Positions 16,230 to 24,798 of a DNA stretch of 64,000 nt are shown in pieces (within the stretch, counting starts at the first letter, position 1; the number at the start of each line of letters is the position of its first letter). This DNA comes from Novosphingobium sp. SCN 66-18 (GTDB lineage: Bacteria; Pseudomonadota; Alphaproteobacteria; Sphingomonadales; Sphingomonadaceae): NCBI GenBank assembly GCA_001725355.1, contig MEGD01000001.1:248001-312000 (forward strand). The letters are read 5' to 3'. The notes beneath the pieces were generated by a model. That model did no database searches. It saw only the letters and a list, made by a program, of their open reading frames with translations, and had not been told where the DNA came from. The position numbers were made by a program, and so were the translations under genes.

Positions 16230-17210
16230 ATGGGGAAGGAAGAGCGTTTGGAAGCCGTGACGGACCTGCACGCGGGAATGATAGCCATCCCGGCCGGCAC
16301 TTTCACGATGGGATCGGAAGCGTTCTATCCGGAGGAAGCGCCGCTGCGCCGCGTGAAGGTCGATGCCTTCCACATCGACGAGACGCCGGTGACCAATCGC
16401 CAGTTTGCGCGCTTCGTGGAGGCGACGGGGCATGTGACGCAGGCGGAGATCGCGCCCGATCCGAAGGACTATCCCGATATGCTGCCGGGCATGGACCGCG
16501 CCGGATCGCTGGTGTTCCGCAAGACGCGCGGGCCGGTGGACATGAGCGCACCGGGCAACTGGTGGCACTTCGAATTCGGGGCGGACTGGCGCCATCCGCT
16601 TGGCCCCGGCAGTTCGCTGGACGATCTGGACCTGTGGGACCACCCGGTTGTGCATGTCGCATGGGCGGATGCCGATGCCTATGCGCGCTGGGCGGGCAAG
16701 GATCTGCCGACCGAAGCCGAATACGAATATGCCGCGCGGGGTGGTCTGGAAGGCAGCGAATACGCCTGGGGTGACGAACTGGCGCCCGGCGGGCAGATGC
16801 TGGCGAACTACTGGCAGGGCCTGTTCCCTTTCGCCAACCAGTGCCTGGACGGATGGGAGCGGACATCCCCGGTGCGGTCCTTTCCGCCCAACGGCTATGG
16901 CCTCTACGACATGATCGGCAACACCTGGGAATGGACCTGCGACTGGTGGAGCGACCATGCGGCGCAAGCCGATCCCAAGAAGCCGAAGGGTTCCTGCTGT
17001 ACGGTTTCCAACCCGCGCGGCGGCAAGCTGAAGGGCAGCTACGATCCGGCGCAGCCGGCGGTGCGCATCGGGCGCAAGGTGCTGAAGGGCGGATCGCACC
17101 TCTGCGCGGCGAACTATTGCCAGCGCTACCGCCCGGCGGCGCGCCACCCGGAAATGGTCGATACCTCCACCACGCACATCGGCTTTCGCTGCGTGGTGCG
17201 CCCGGGGTAA
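16230..17210 (+). CDS. Formylglycine-generating enzyme (sulfatase-modifying factor)
   Basis: A 326-residue FGE-sulfatase domain protein that oxidises the active-site cysteine of a sulfatase to formylglycine with O2 and copper. Both catalytic cysteines are kept (Cys292 and Cys297 in GGSHLCAANYCQRYR), unlike many SUMF1-like relatives, so it should be a true FGE. Other family blocks are PAGTFTMGSEAFYPEEAP, TPVTNRQFARFV, LPTEAEYEYAARGG, MIGNTWEWTCDWW and IGFRCVVRPG. The natural client is the sulfatase encoded at 19505-21226, separated only by the GH3 gene. ATG at 16230 is chosen; an in-frame ATG at 16206 inside the preceding gene is possible. No signal peptide, so modification takes place in the cytoplasm, consistent with a Tat-type leader on the sulfatase. 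Confidence 0.94.
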   Translation: MGKEERLEAVTDLHAGMIAIPAGTFTMGSEAFYPEEAPLRRVKVDAFHIDETPVTNRQFARFVEATGHVTQAEIAPDPKDYPDMLPGMDRAGSLVFRKTRGPVDMSAPGNWWHFEFGADWRHPLGPGSSLDDLDLWDHPVVHVAWADADAYARWAGKDLPTEAEYEYAARGGLEGSEYAWGDELAPGGQMLANYWQGLFPFANQCLDGWERTSPVRSFPPNGYGLYDMIGNTWEWTCDWWSDHAAQADPKKPKGSCCTVSNPRGGKLKGSYDPAQPAVRIGRKVLKGGSHLCAANYCQRYRPAARHPEMVDTSTTHIGFRCVVRPG

Positions 17211-17217
17211 TCGGCGC

Positions 17218-19455
17218 CTACCAGCGCCGCGCCTTCATGCGCACGGTGACGACCGGGCTGAGCGCGTCCGCGTTTTCGCCTAGCGCGAAGCCGTAATCGC
17301 CGCCGGCGATGGACCATGCGCCGTTCTTCCAGTCCGCCAGCAGGCGCGGATCGATCGTGACCGTGACCGGTTGCGATGCGCCTGCCGCCAGATCGACGCG
17401 TGCGTAGCCCACCAGACGCTGCCGGCGCGCGCCCGCCTGCGTGACCATGTAAAGCTGCGCCACCGTCGCGCCGGCGCGCTGGCCGGTGTTGGCGACCGTG
17501 AACGTGGCCGTTGCGCCATCGGTCTTGAGGCCGCTAGTGGCGAAGGTGGTGTAGGACAGGCCGTGGCCGAACGGGAACAGCGGCTTTTCCCCCTTGCGGG
17601 CGAACCAGCGGTAACCGAGGTCGGAGCCCTCGATGTCGTAGTTGGCGACAAGGGCCATGTCCGCGTGCGGCGGATTGCCGGTGAAATCGGGTTCGAGCAC
17701 GTCGAAGCCATCGACCTTTTCGCGCGGAAGCTGCTTTTCGGCGGCCGGGAACGTGATCGGCAGGCGGCCCGATGGATTGGTCTTGCCGAACAGCACGTTC
17801 GCAATCGCTTCCGCGCCCCGTGCCCCCGGATACCATGCCTCGATCACCGCGGCGGTCTTGCCAAGCCACGGCATCAGCACCGGTCCGCCGGTTTCGAGCA
17901 CGACGATCGTGTTCGGATTGGCGTCCGCCACCGCCGCGATCAGCGCGTCCTGCCCGTTGGGCAGCGTGAGATCGGGCTGGTCGAACCCTTCGGTCGACCA
18001 TTGCGTGGCGAACACGATCGCGACATCGGCCTGCTTCGCCTGCGTAACCGCTTCCGAGATGTAGCGGCCGTTGCGATAGGTAACGGCGGCATCGCCGGCT
18101 TGCGCCCTGATCGCCTTCAGCGGCACGGAGCGGTGATAGGCCTCCTGAATGAAGGCCGCGAAACCGCTGCCTCCGCCCAGCGGGATCGATACCGCCGGCC
18201 CGCCCTGGCCCTGCACCTGGCTTGAGCCCGCGCCCGAGACAACGCCGGTGTCGGCGTATCCGCCGATGACCGCGATCTTTTTGGCCGAAGCGGCAAGCGG
18301 CAAGGCTCCCCGTTCGTTGCGCAGCAGGACGATGCCCTGTTCGGCGGTATCCTGCGCGATCTTGCCATGCGCGTCGAAATCGATCTTGCCGCCGGGGCTG
18401 ACGGGAAATTTGTCCAGCCCGTTGTCGTAGATCGCCCAGAGCACGCGGCGGTTCATGTCATCACGCCGCGCGGCCCATGCGGGTTTGCCGGCGGCGGCTT
18501 CGGCCAGCGGGCGATCGAAGAACATCGCCTTGTCGAGCTGCCCGCCCGATTGCTGGTCCAGCCCGTTCATCGCCGCCTGAAGATCGGGCACTGCGCCCCA
18601 GTCCGACATCACGAAGCCCTTGTAGCCCCAGTCGCGCTTGAGCACCGTGTTCAGCAGCCAGCTGCTGGAGCAGGCCGGGTCGCCATTGACCTTGTTGTAG
18701 GCGCACATCACCGAGCCCGGATTGCCGATCTCGATGCCGAGCTGGAAGGCCAGCAGGTCGCTTTCGCGCGCCGCGCCTTCGGAAATTCGGGAATCGACGA
18801 ACTTGCGGCCAGTCTCCTGCCCGTTCAGCGCGAAGTGCTTGATCGTGGCGATGATGTGGTTCGACTGGATGCCCCGGATCGCATGACCGGCGAGCGTGCC
18901 GCTGAGCAGCGGGTCTTCGCCGAAATACTCGAAATTGCGGCCGTTGCGCGGATCGCGCATCAGATTGACGCCGCCCCCCAGCATCACGTTGAAGCCCTTG
19001 GCGCGCGCTTCGGCGCCGATCATCGCGCCGCCCTGTTCGATCAGGAGGGGATTCCAGGTCGATGCCATGGCGAGGGCCGATGGCAGCGCGGTGGCCCCAT
19101 CGCGGCGCAGCCCGAACACGTAGGCCACGCCAAGGCTGGCGTCGGTTTCCTTGAGTGCGGGAACGCCCAGCCGGGCGATGCCGCCGACATAGCCGGCGCC
19201 GGGAATGGCATCCGCCGGAATCGGCGGCGGACTGACGCCGACCGGCAGGGGCATGATCCCGTGGGTCAGCACGGTCCTTTCGTCCGGTGTCATCTGCCGC
19301 AGCGTTGCGTCGGCCCGGCGCAGCGCGTCTTCGCCGGCCTTGTTCGGTGCGGCCGGACCGTTTCCGGCCGCTGCAACCCGGTCCTGCGCCACGACCGCCG
19401 TGGCGGCCGTGCCAAGCAGGATGGCAAGGCCCGCTTTCATCATTGTCCTGTTCAT
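17218..19455 (-). CDS. Periplasmic beta-glucosidase-like glycoside hydrolase family 3
   Basis: A 745-residue GH3 enzyme releasing terminal beta-linked glucose or related sugars. Signal peptide about residues 1-23. The (alpha/beta)8 domain shows ASTWNPLLIEQGGAMIGAEA, the KH pair in IIATIKHFALNG and the catalytic nucleophile Asp285 in GFVMSDWGAV. The second domain follows (AAVIEAWYPGARGAEAIANV), and a C-terminal fibronectin-III-like domain (SYTTFATSGL to the end). It is transcribed after the receptor and sulfatase genes (49 bp gap to the sulfatase) and converges with the FGE gene, 7 bp apart. Together these suggest removal of sulfate followed by hydrolysis of the exposed beta-glycoside. Substrate identity is inferred only. 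Confidence 0.94.
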   Translation of the reverse strand: MNRTMMKAGLAILLGTAATAVVAQDRVAAAGNGPAAPNKAGEDALRRADATLRQMTPDERTVLTHGIMPLPVGVSPPPIPADAIPGAGYVGGIARLGVPALKETDASLGVAYVFGLRRDGATALPSALAMASTWNPLLIEQGGAMIGAEARAKGFNVMLGGGVNLMRDPRNGRNFEYFGEDPLLSGTLAGHAIRGIQSNHIIATIKHFALNGQETGRKFVDSRISEGAARESDLLAFQLGIEIGNPGSVMCAYNKVNGDPACSSSWLLNTVLKRDWGYKGFVMSDWGAVPDLQAAMNGLDQQSGGQLDKAMFFDRPLAEAAAGKPAWAARRDDMNRRVLWAIYDNGLDKFPVSPGGKIDFDAHGKIAQDTAEQGIVLLRNERGALPLAASAKKIAVIGGYADTGVVSGAGSSQVQGQGGPAVSIPLGGGSGFAAFIQEAYHRSVPLKAIRAQAGDAAVTYRNGRYISEAVTQAKQADVAIVFATQWSTEGFDQPDLTLPNGQDALIAAVADANPNTIVVLETGGPVLMPWLGKTAAVIEAWYPGARGAEAIANVLFGKTNPSGRLPITFPAAEKQLPREKVDGFDVLEPDFTGNPPHADMALVANYDIEGSDLGYRWFARKGEKPLFPFGHGLSYTTFATSGLKTDGATATFTVANTGQRAGATVAQLYMVTQAGARRQRLVGYARVDLAAGASQPVTVTIDPRLLADWKNGAWSIAGGDYGFALGENADALSPVVTVRMKARRW

Positions 19456-19504
19456 CGTTCCCGTCCCCGTTTCTTGTCTTATCCAGTCGGCGCGCGTCCG
19501 GCGA

Positions 19505-21226
19505 TCATTCCGGCCGCCGGTCGAACATATCCGAATACCGGCACGTCAGCGCGCCCGGTTGCGCCAGAGCACCGCTGCCATACATGGCCCATTGCGCATC
19601 CCACAGCCTCTTCATCTCGGCAACCTTGGCCGGATAGCGCGACGCGAGGTCCGTGCTTTCGGAAAAGTCGCTGTCGAGATCGAACAGTTCCCAGCGATCG
19701 TTGGCATAGGGCTGGTCGCAGTCATGCAGCGCCACGGCGCGCCAGCGGCCGCTGGTGATCGCCCGGTTGCCGCGCAGCTCGAAATACTGCACCTGCCGGC
19801 CCGGCGCCTTGCGGCTGCGCACGGTGGGAAGGAACGATTTGCCGGCGACCGGGATCTGCGGCACGCCTTCCACGGTCGCGTCGAAGCGGGCCTGCGCCGC
19901 TTCCAGCAGCGTGGGCGCGATATCGATCACGTCGACGAATTGCCGGCGGATCGCGCCGCCATCGCGGACCATGCGCGGCCAGTGGAAGATCATCGGGGTG
20001 CGCGTTCCGCCCGAATAGGGCCACAGCTTGTAGCGCCGCAAAGGCGTGTCTCCCGCCATCGCCCAGGGGCGGGGATATTCCGCCTGCGTCTTGCCGGTTC
20101 CCAGTTCGTCGAGACGGGCGCGCTGTTGGGCCGGCGTAGCGGTGTTCGCACGATAGAGGCCGTCGAAGAAGCCCGCTTGACCGGCCTCGGAAGCCGCGCC
20201 GTTGTCCGACAACAGCACAATGATCGTGTTGTCGAGCGCCTTCCGGTCGCGCAGGGCATCGAGCAGCCGCCCGATCTGCCGGTCGCAATGTTCGATAAAG
20301 CCCGCATAGACCGCCATGTACCGGGCGAAGACGGCCTTTTCGTCTTCCGATAAATCCGCCCAAGCGCGATCACGCGATTCCCGCGCGGGCAGCAGCGTGT
20401 TCTCGGGGATGAGCCCCATCCGTTTCATCCGGACGAAGCGCTCCTCCCGAATCGCGTCCCAGCCTTTTGCGTAAACCGCGTCATAGGGTGCCGAGTACTC
20501 GCGCGGCACCTGGATCGGCGAATGCGCCGTGCCAAACGCCAGGTTCAGGAAGAACGGCGCGGCCGGGTTCCGGTCGAGATGGTTCGAGACGAGGCCGATC
20601 GCCTTGTCGGCCAGATCGGCGGAGAGGTGATAGCCCTCCGGGAAATCCCGCTTCAGATAGCCGTTGTTCTCCACCAGTTCGGGGCGATACTGGTCCGTCC
20701 AGCCGCGCGGGAAGCCATAGAAATAGTCGAAACCGCGCTGCAACGGCCAGTTTTCGCGCGGGGCGTCCGCGCCCAGTTCGGCCATCGGGATCATATGCCA
20801 TTTCCCGATCGCCCAGGTGGCATAGCCCCGCCGCTGCAAGGCCTGCGCCATGGTCTGCGCATTGCCCGGCAGGCGGAACAGGTGCGCCATCTGCGGATCG
20901 CCGGGGGTCACCGCCGCGACATCGGGCACGTCGGGCATGTTGACCGTGTGCGCGTTGCGCCCGGTCAACATCGCGGCGCGCGTGGAAGCGCACACGGCCT
21001 TGGTATCGAAATGGACGTAGCGCAGGCCCGTCTTGGCGAGGCTGTCGATCACGGGCGTGCGGATTTCCGAGCCGAAGCAGCCGATGTCGGAATAGCCCAC
21101 GTCGTCGAGCACGATCGTGATGATGTTGGGGCGCGGCCCTTTGCCCGCGATGGCCCGGGCGGGCGCGGTCCCCAGGGTGGTCGTGGCGAGGAGCGCACTG
21201 ACGAAGTGACGTCGGGAAAGCTGCAT
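19505..21226 (-). CDS. Type I sulfatase with non-canonical CASTR active-site motif
   Basis: A 573-residue alkaline-phosphatase-fold sulfatase (S1 family) cleaving a sulfate ester. A Tat-like leader SRRHFVSALLATTTLG directs export. The calcium-binding Asp pair is Asp41-Asp42 (NIITIVLDDVGYSDIG). The cysteine to be converted to formylglycine is Cys79 in AVCASTRAAMLTGRN; the usual motif is C-x-P/A-x-R, and here the third position is Ser. Other conserved blocks are YATWAIGKWH, VLLSDNGAASEAG and HWPRMVRDGG. It lies between the receptor (65 bp upstream, with a strong hairpin in the gap) and the GH3 gene; an FGE gene with both catalytic cysteines is nearby. Substrate is probably a sulfated glycoside. 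Confidence 0.93.
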   Translation of the reverse strand: MQLSRRHFVSALLATTTLGTAPARAIAGKGPRPNIITIVLDDVGYSDIGCFGSEIRTPVIDSLAKTGLRYVHFDTKAVCASTRAAMLTGRNAHTVNMPDVPDVAAVTPGDPQMAHLFRLPGNAQTMAQALQRRGYATWAIGKWHMIPMAELGADAPRENWPLQRGFDYFYGFPRGWTDQYRPELVENNGYLKRDFPEGYHLSADLADKAIGLVSNHLDRNPAAPFFLNLAFGTAHSPIQVPREYSAPYDAVYAKGWDAIREERFVRMKRMGLIPENTLLPARESRDRAWADLSEDEKAVFARYMAVYAGFIEHCDRQIGRLLDALRDRKALDNTIIVLLSDNGAASEAGQAGFFDGLYRANTATPAQQRARLDELGTGKTQAEYPRPWAMAGDTPLRRYKLWPYSGGTRTPMIFHWPRMVRDGGAIRRQFVDVIDIAPTLLEAAQARFDATVEGVPQIPVAGKSFLPTVRSRKAPGRQVQYFELRGNRAITSGRWRAVALHDCDQPYANDRWELFDLDSDFSESTDLASRYPAKVAEMKRLWDAQWAMYGSGALAQPGALTCRYSDMFDRRPE

Positions 21227-21248
21227 GGGTCAGGCGTTCCTGCACGGT

Positions 21249-21282
21249 CGGGGAGCGCCGGCGCACGTGCCGACGCTCCCCG
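21249..21282 (-). terminator. Strong intra-operon hairpin between receptor and sulfatase genes
   Basis: CGGGGAGCG (21249-21257) pairs perfectly with CGCTCCCCG (21274-21282). The 16-nt interior is itself partly self-complementary around CACGTG. There is no T-run on either side. Placement 10 bases after the receptor stop suggests partial termination or protection of the receptor mRNA end. Confidence 0.6.
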
Positions 21283-21291
21283 CGATAGGCA

Positions 21292-23592
21292 TCAGAAGTG
21301 AACGGCCGCTTCGACGCCGAACGTGCGGAAGGCGTCCGGAGTCAGCAACTGGGTATAGCCGGCGCCGGTTGCCGAGGTATCGAGCAGTCCGGTGCCGATG
21401 AGCGTGGCGAAATGCTTGTTGGTGAGGTTCTTGCCGAACACCGCAAGGCTGTAGCGCCCGTCCTGCGTCTCGATCGACAGCCTGCCGTTGAGCAGGCCGT
21501 AGCCGGGCTGGGCGGTGTTGGGATCGCGGAAGCTGAACAGCGTGCGCGACCGGTAGGTGAAGGACAGGTTCGCACCGCCGCGCAGATTGTCGCCGATGTC
21601 CGTCCGGTAGCTGGCGTTGAGCGAATAGGCCCACTTGGGGGCGTTGGTCAGCGCTTGGCCGGTAACGTCCTGCCGGCCGGTCACGCAGCCGAGCGCGGCG
21701 GTCTGCCCGGGATAACAGCTGACGACCAGCCCGCGCACTTCCGTGTCGGTAAACGCAAGATTGCCCGAAAGGCTGAGGCCGTTCATCGGGCGCAGGATCG
21801 CCTCGATTTCCGCGCCCTTGGTCACGAGCTTGCCGGCGTTGGTCAGCTGGAACGAGGTCAGCACCGCGCTGTAGGTCTGCGCCTGGAAATTGGTGAAGGT
21901 TTCGTAGAAGCCGGTCGCGTTCAGCGTCAGCTTCCGGTCGAACAGCGTGGTGCGCAGCCCGACTTCCCAATTGCGCGCGATCTCCGGCTTCAGCACAGCC
22001 AGCCCCGCGTTCACCGTCGCCGCCGTCAGGTTGTTGAGCAGGTTGAGCGCCGGTCCCTTGTAGCCGCGGGTGTAGCTGGCATAGGCCATCACATCGGGCG
22101 AAGCCTGATACTGGATGCCGAGCTTGTAGCTGAAATCGGTGTCGGTGGCCTTGAGCGTGGGGGTGACGTAGGCCGGGCCGCCCAGGCTGGGCATCGCCGC
22201 GATCGCGCCTGGCAGCACCGTGCGGTTGAAGTGCGCCACCGCCTGTTCGGACGTCAGGCGGAACCCGCCGATCAGCGACAGGGAGTCGGTCAGATGGCCG
22301 GTGAGCTGCCCGAACGCGGCCACGTTCTTCGTGGTAATGTCGCGGTCGACCTGGTTGCCGAGATATTGTCCGGCCGGCAGATTGACCGTCAGATTGCCTT
22401 TCACCTGCGTGCGGGTGGTGACGTCCTGCCAGAAATAGTAGAGGCCGAGGACATATTCGATCGGCTTGCCGGCCGGCGAGGTCAGCCGCAGTTCCTGCGT
22501 GAACTGCTTCTGCTTTTGCAGGGCGTTGTTCAGGCTTACGACGGGCAGGGGAACCAGATCGGGATCGTTGTTGTCGAACACCCTGAATTCGCGATAGGCC
22601 GTGATCGATGTAATCGTCTGGCCGCCGAGTTCCGTGTTGATTTCGACAGAGGCGCCGCCGGTCTTCTGGCGGTTGAAGTAATCGCCATCGATCGTGACCT
22701 GTCGGTTGATCGGCCCGAGGGTCTGGCTCGCCAGCAGCGCGGCGCGCGTCTGGCCGTTGTAGTAGGTCGTCGTCGGCAGCACCGAGCGCACGGTCGACGC
22801 GCAGCAGTTGCGGTTGCTCTCGCCGTAGTCGCCGATGAGATAGATCGAGGTGACGTCGCTCGGCTTGAACAACAGTTTGCCGCGCAGGCCCCAGCTGTTG
22901 TTGCCGTTGAGCTTCTGGCCGTTAACGGTGTTGGTGATGATCCCGTCGGCGGTGGAGCGGAAGCCCGAGAGGCGCAGCGCCGCGCGGCCCGGATCCAGCA
23001 CCGCCGATCCGGTGGCCTTCAGGCGAACGTCGTTGAACGTGCCGTAGCTGGCCGAGGCCGACAGGGATGACGTGTCCAGATCGGGCTTGCCGGTGACGAC
23101 GTTGAGCGCGCCGGCCGAAGAATTCTTGCCGAACAGCGTTCCTTGCGGACCGCGCAGGACTTCGATGCGCTCGATGTCGTTGAAATCGAAGAACGAAGCC
23201 GCCGACCGGCCGATGACCACGCCATCGACCACCGTCGAAACCGATGGCTCCACGCCGTCCGAGAAGTTGAGCGTGCCGATGCCGCGGATCGACAACCCCT
23301 GCCCGCGCGTGTTGGCGCTGTTGGTGAAGTTGATCGAAGGCGAGACCTGCGAAAGTTGCTCCAGGCCGCTGATCCGGTTGTCCGCCAGCACGGTCGATGA
23401 AAGCACGGCAACCGAAACAGGTACTTTCTGCAGGCTCTGCTCGCGCTTTTGCGCGGTCACCACGATCTCGCCGCTGGGGGTTTCTCCATCCGCGGCCGCG
23501 CTATCCTGAACTTGCTGCGCATGCACGGACAGAGGCATCGCGATCGAAAACGCCACGCTCCCAAGCGACAGCACTCTGCGGCGATAATTCAT
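21292..23592 (-). CDS. TonB-dependent outer-membrane receptor of the sulfated-glycoside operon
   Basis: A 766-residue receptor. Signal peptide MNYRRRVLSLGSVAFSIAM to the cleavage near VHAQQ, TonB-box-like GEIVVTAQKREQSLQKVPV, plug with RIEVLRGPQGTLFGKNSSAG, and a barrel ending in EAAVHF with terminal Phe. ATG at 23592 is preceded by GGAGGG with good spacing; a longer frame to 23709 has no signal peptide and crosses the promoter. It is the first gene of a leftward operon with the sulfatase and GH3. A LacI-type palindrome overlaps its start region and the lacI-like gene sits immediately upstream. Likely imports the sulfated oligosaccharide or glycoside; the ligand is inferred from neighbours. 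Confidence 0.95.
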   Translation of the reverse strand: MNYRRRVLSLGSVAFSIAMPLSVHAQQVQDSAAADGETPSGEIVVTAQKREQSLQKVPVSVAVLSSTVLADNRISGLEQLSQVSPSINFTNSANTRGQGLSIRGIGTLNFSDGVEPSVSTVVDGVVIGRSAASFFDFNDIERIEVLRGPQGTLFGKNSSAGALNVVTGKPDLDTSSLSASASYGTFNDVRLKATGSAVLDPGRAALRLSGFRSTADGIITNTVNGQKLNGNNSWGLRGKLLFKPSDVTSIYLIGDYGESNRNCCASTVRSVLPTTTYYNGQTRAALLASQTLGPINRQVTIDGDYFNRQKTGGASVEINTELGGQTITSITAYREFRVFDNNDPDLVPLPVVSLNNALQKQKQFTQELRLTSPAGKPIEYVLGLYYFWQDVTTRTQVKGNLTVNLPAGQYLGNQVDRDITTKNVAAFGQLTGHLTDSLSLIGGFRLTSEQAVAHFNRTVLPGAIAAMPSLGGPAYVTPTLKATDTDFSYKLGIQYQASPDVMAYASYTRGYKGPALNLLNNLTAATVNAGLAVLKPEIARNWEVGLRTTLFDRKLTLNATGFYETFTNFQAQTYSAVLTSFQLTNAGKLVTKGAEIEAILRPMNGLSLSGNLAFTDTEVRGLVVSCYPGQTAALGCVTGRQDVTGQALTNAPKWAYSLNASYRTDIGDNLRGGANLSFTYRSRTLFSFRDPNTAQPGYGLLNGRLSIETQDGRYSLAVFGKNLTNKHFATLIGTGLLDTSATGAGYTQLLTPDAFRTFGVEAAVHF

Positions 23593-23663
23593 GACACCCT
23601 CCCTTGTCTGACCGAATTGTGTTCGGTCCGATTTCGTTTGCCCACTGACGCAAAGCGATTCGG

Positions 23664-23709
23664 GACAACGTTGTCTCAAACGCATAGTGTTGCGCAAAAT
23701 CCGCGTCAA
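23664..23709 (-). promoter_or_regulatory. Promoter and LacI-type operator of the receptor-sulfatase-GH3 operon
   Basis: Reading leftward, TTGACG (23709-23704) and TATGCG (23686-23681) are separated by 17 bp. Immediately after lies the perfect 12-bp palindrome GACAACGTTGTC (23675-23664), centred on CG as LacI-family operators are, where a repressor would block initiation. A smaller dyad TTGCGCAA (23690-23697) sits between the boxes. The repressor is probably the LacI-family protein encoded just upstream (23743-24798). Confidence 0.6.
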
Positions 23710-23742
23710 CAGTGGACGGACTGACGGTTGTTTCTGTGGCTG

Positions 23743-24798
23743 TCAGCGCGCCGCCGGGGCCATCGACTGGCGGGGCACCAGTTCGTAAGGCATCGTCACG
23801 ACCCGGTCCCATGCCACGCCGTCTCGCGCGTCACGCTCGATCAGGCTGTTACCCGCCAGCCGGGCAATCTCGATCGTCGATTGCCGCACCGTGGCGATTC
23901 GGGGCCAGGTATGCGCGGAAACGGCAAGCCCGCCGAAACCCACCAGCGACAGCTGGCCCGGCACGTCTATTCCCCGTTCGATGGCGGCCGCCAGCACGCC
24001 GGCGGCCATTTCGTCGTTCGCGGCAAATATGGCGGTGGGGCGCTCGGCCAGAGCCAGCAATTCGTGCCCCATCTCGAAACCCGAGGCGAACAGGAAGTTG
24101 CCTTGCCGCACTTCCACGCTGGCGCCGGCCACGCTGCCGACGATGTCGAGGAAGCCGATCTTGCGTTCGCGCTGGGCCGCATGGCTTTCCGGGCCATCGA
24201 TAAAGCCGATCCGCCGATGTCCCATCGCGAGAATGGCTTCTCCCACGTCGTGCGCTGCCCTGTTGTTGTCGATGACGAAGCACAGCCCGCGGTCCAGATC
24301 GAGGCCGGGATTGATCCGCGCAAACGGAATTGCCGCGTTGTCGAGCAGGTCGAGCACCCACGCGATATCGCACAGCGGCGGCACCAGGATAACGCCGTCC
24401 AGCTTTACCAGATCGAGAAAACGGCGCAGCATTTCTCCCGACATCCGGGCATCCACGGACGAGATGTTCTCGATGACCAGATGATGCTCTGCTGCGTGGC
24501 ACGCCTGCAGCAAACCCAGTATCACGTCCGCAGCATAACTGGGCATGTGATGATCGGGTTCGGAAGCGTGGAGGATCTCCGTATGCGATCCGATGATCAA
24601 TCCCAGAGCATGGGATTTGCCGCCACGCAGCAGGCTGGCGGCCCTGTTCGGCTTGTAGTCGAGGTCCCGTATCGCCTGTTCAACGCGATCGCGCAGCTCT
24701 GCGGCCACGGTCGGCGCTCCGTTGAGAACGCGGGAAACGGTCTTGAAAGACACGCCGGCGTGTTTGGCGATGTCGACAATGGTCACAGACCGTTTCAA
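23743..24798 (-). CDS. LacI-family repressor of the sulfated-glycoside operon
   Basis: A 351-residue LacI/GalR regulator. The N-terminal HTH and hinge are clear: TIVDIAKHAGVSFKTVSRVL (residues 6-25), then NGAPTVAAELRDRVEQAI and the hinge LDYKPNRAASLLRGGKSHAL. The periplasmic-binding-protein-like effector domain follows (LGLIIGSHTEI, RIGFIDGPESHA, AIFAANDEMAAGVLAAAIE). It is co-directional with, and 150 bp upstream of, the receptor gene whose promoter carries the palindrome GACAACGTTGTC. Repression lifted by a sugar released from the sulfated substrate is the expected logic. Its own promoter lies in the gene-poor stretch to the right. Confidence 0.93.
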   Translation of the reverse strand: MKRSVTIVDIAKHAGVSFKTVSRVLNGAPTVAAELRDRVEQAIRDLDYKPNRAASLLRGGKSHALGLIIGSHTEILHASEPDHHMPSYAADVILGLLQACHAAEHHLVIENISSVDARMSGEMLRRFLDLVKLDGVILVPPLCDIAWVLDLLDNAAIPFARINPGLDLDRGLCFVIDNNRAAHDVGEAILAMGHRRIGFIDGPESHAAQRERKIGFLDIVGSVAGASVEVRQGNFLFASGFEMGHELLALAERPTAIFAANDEMAAGVLAAAIERGIDVPGQLSLVGFGGLAVSAHTWPRIATVRQSTIEIARLAGNSLIERDARDGVAWDRVVTMPYELVPRQSMAPAAR

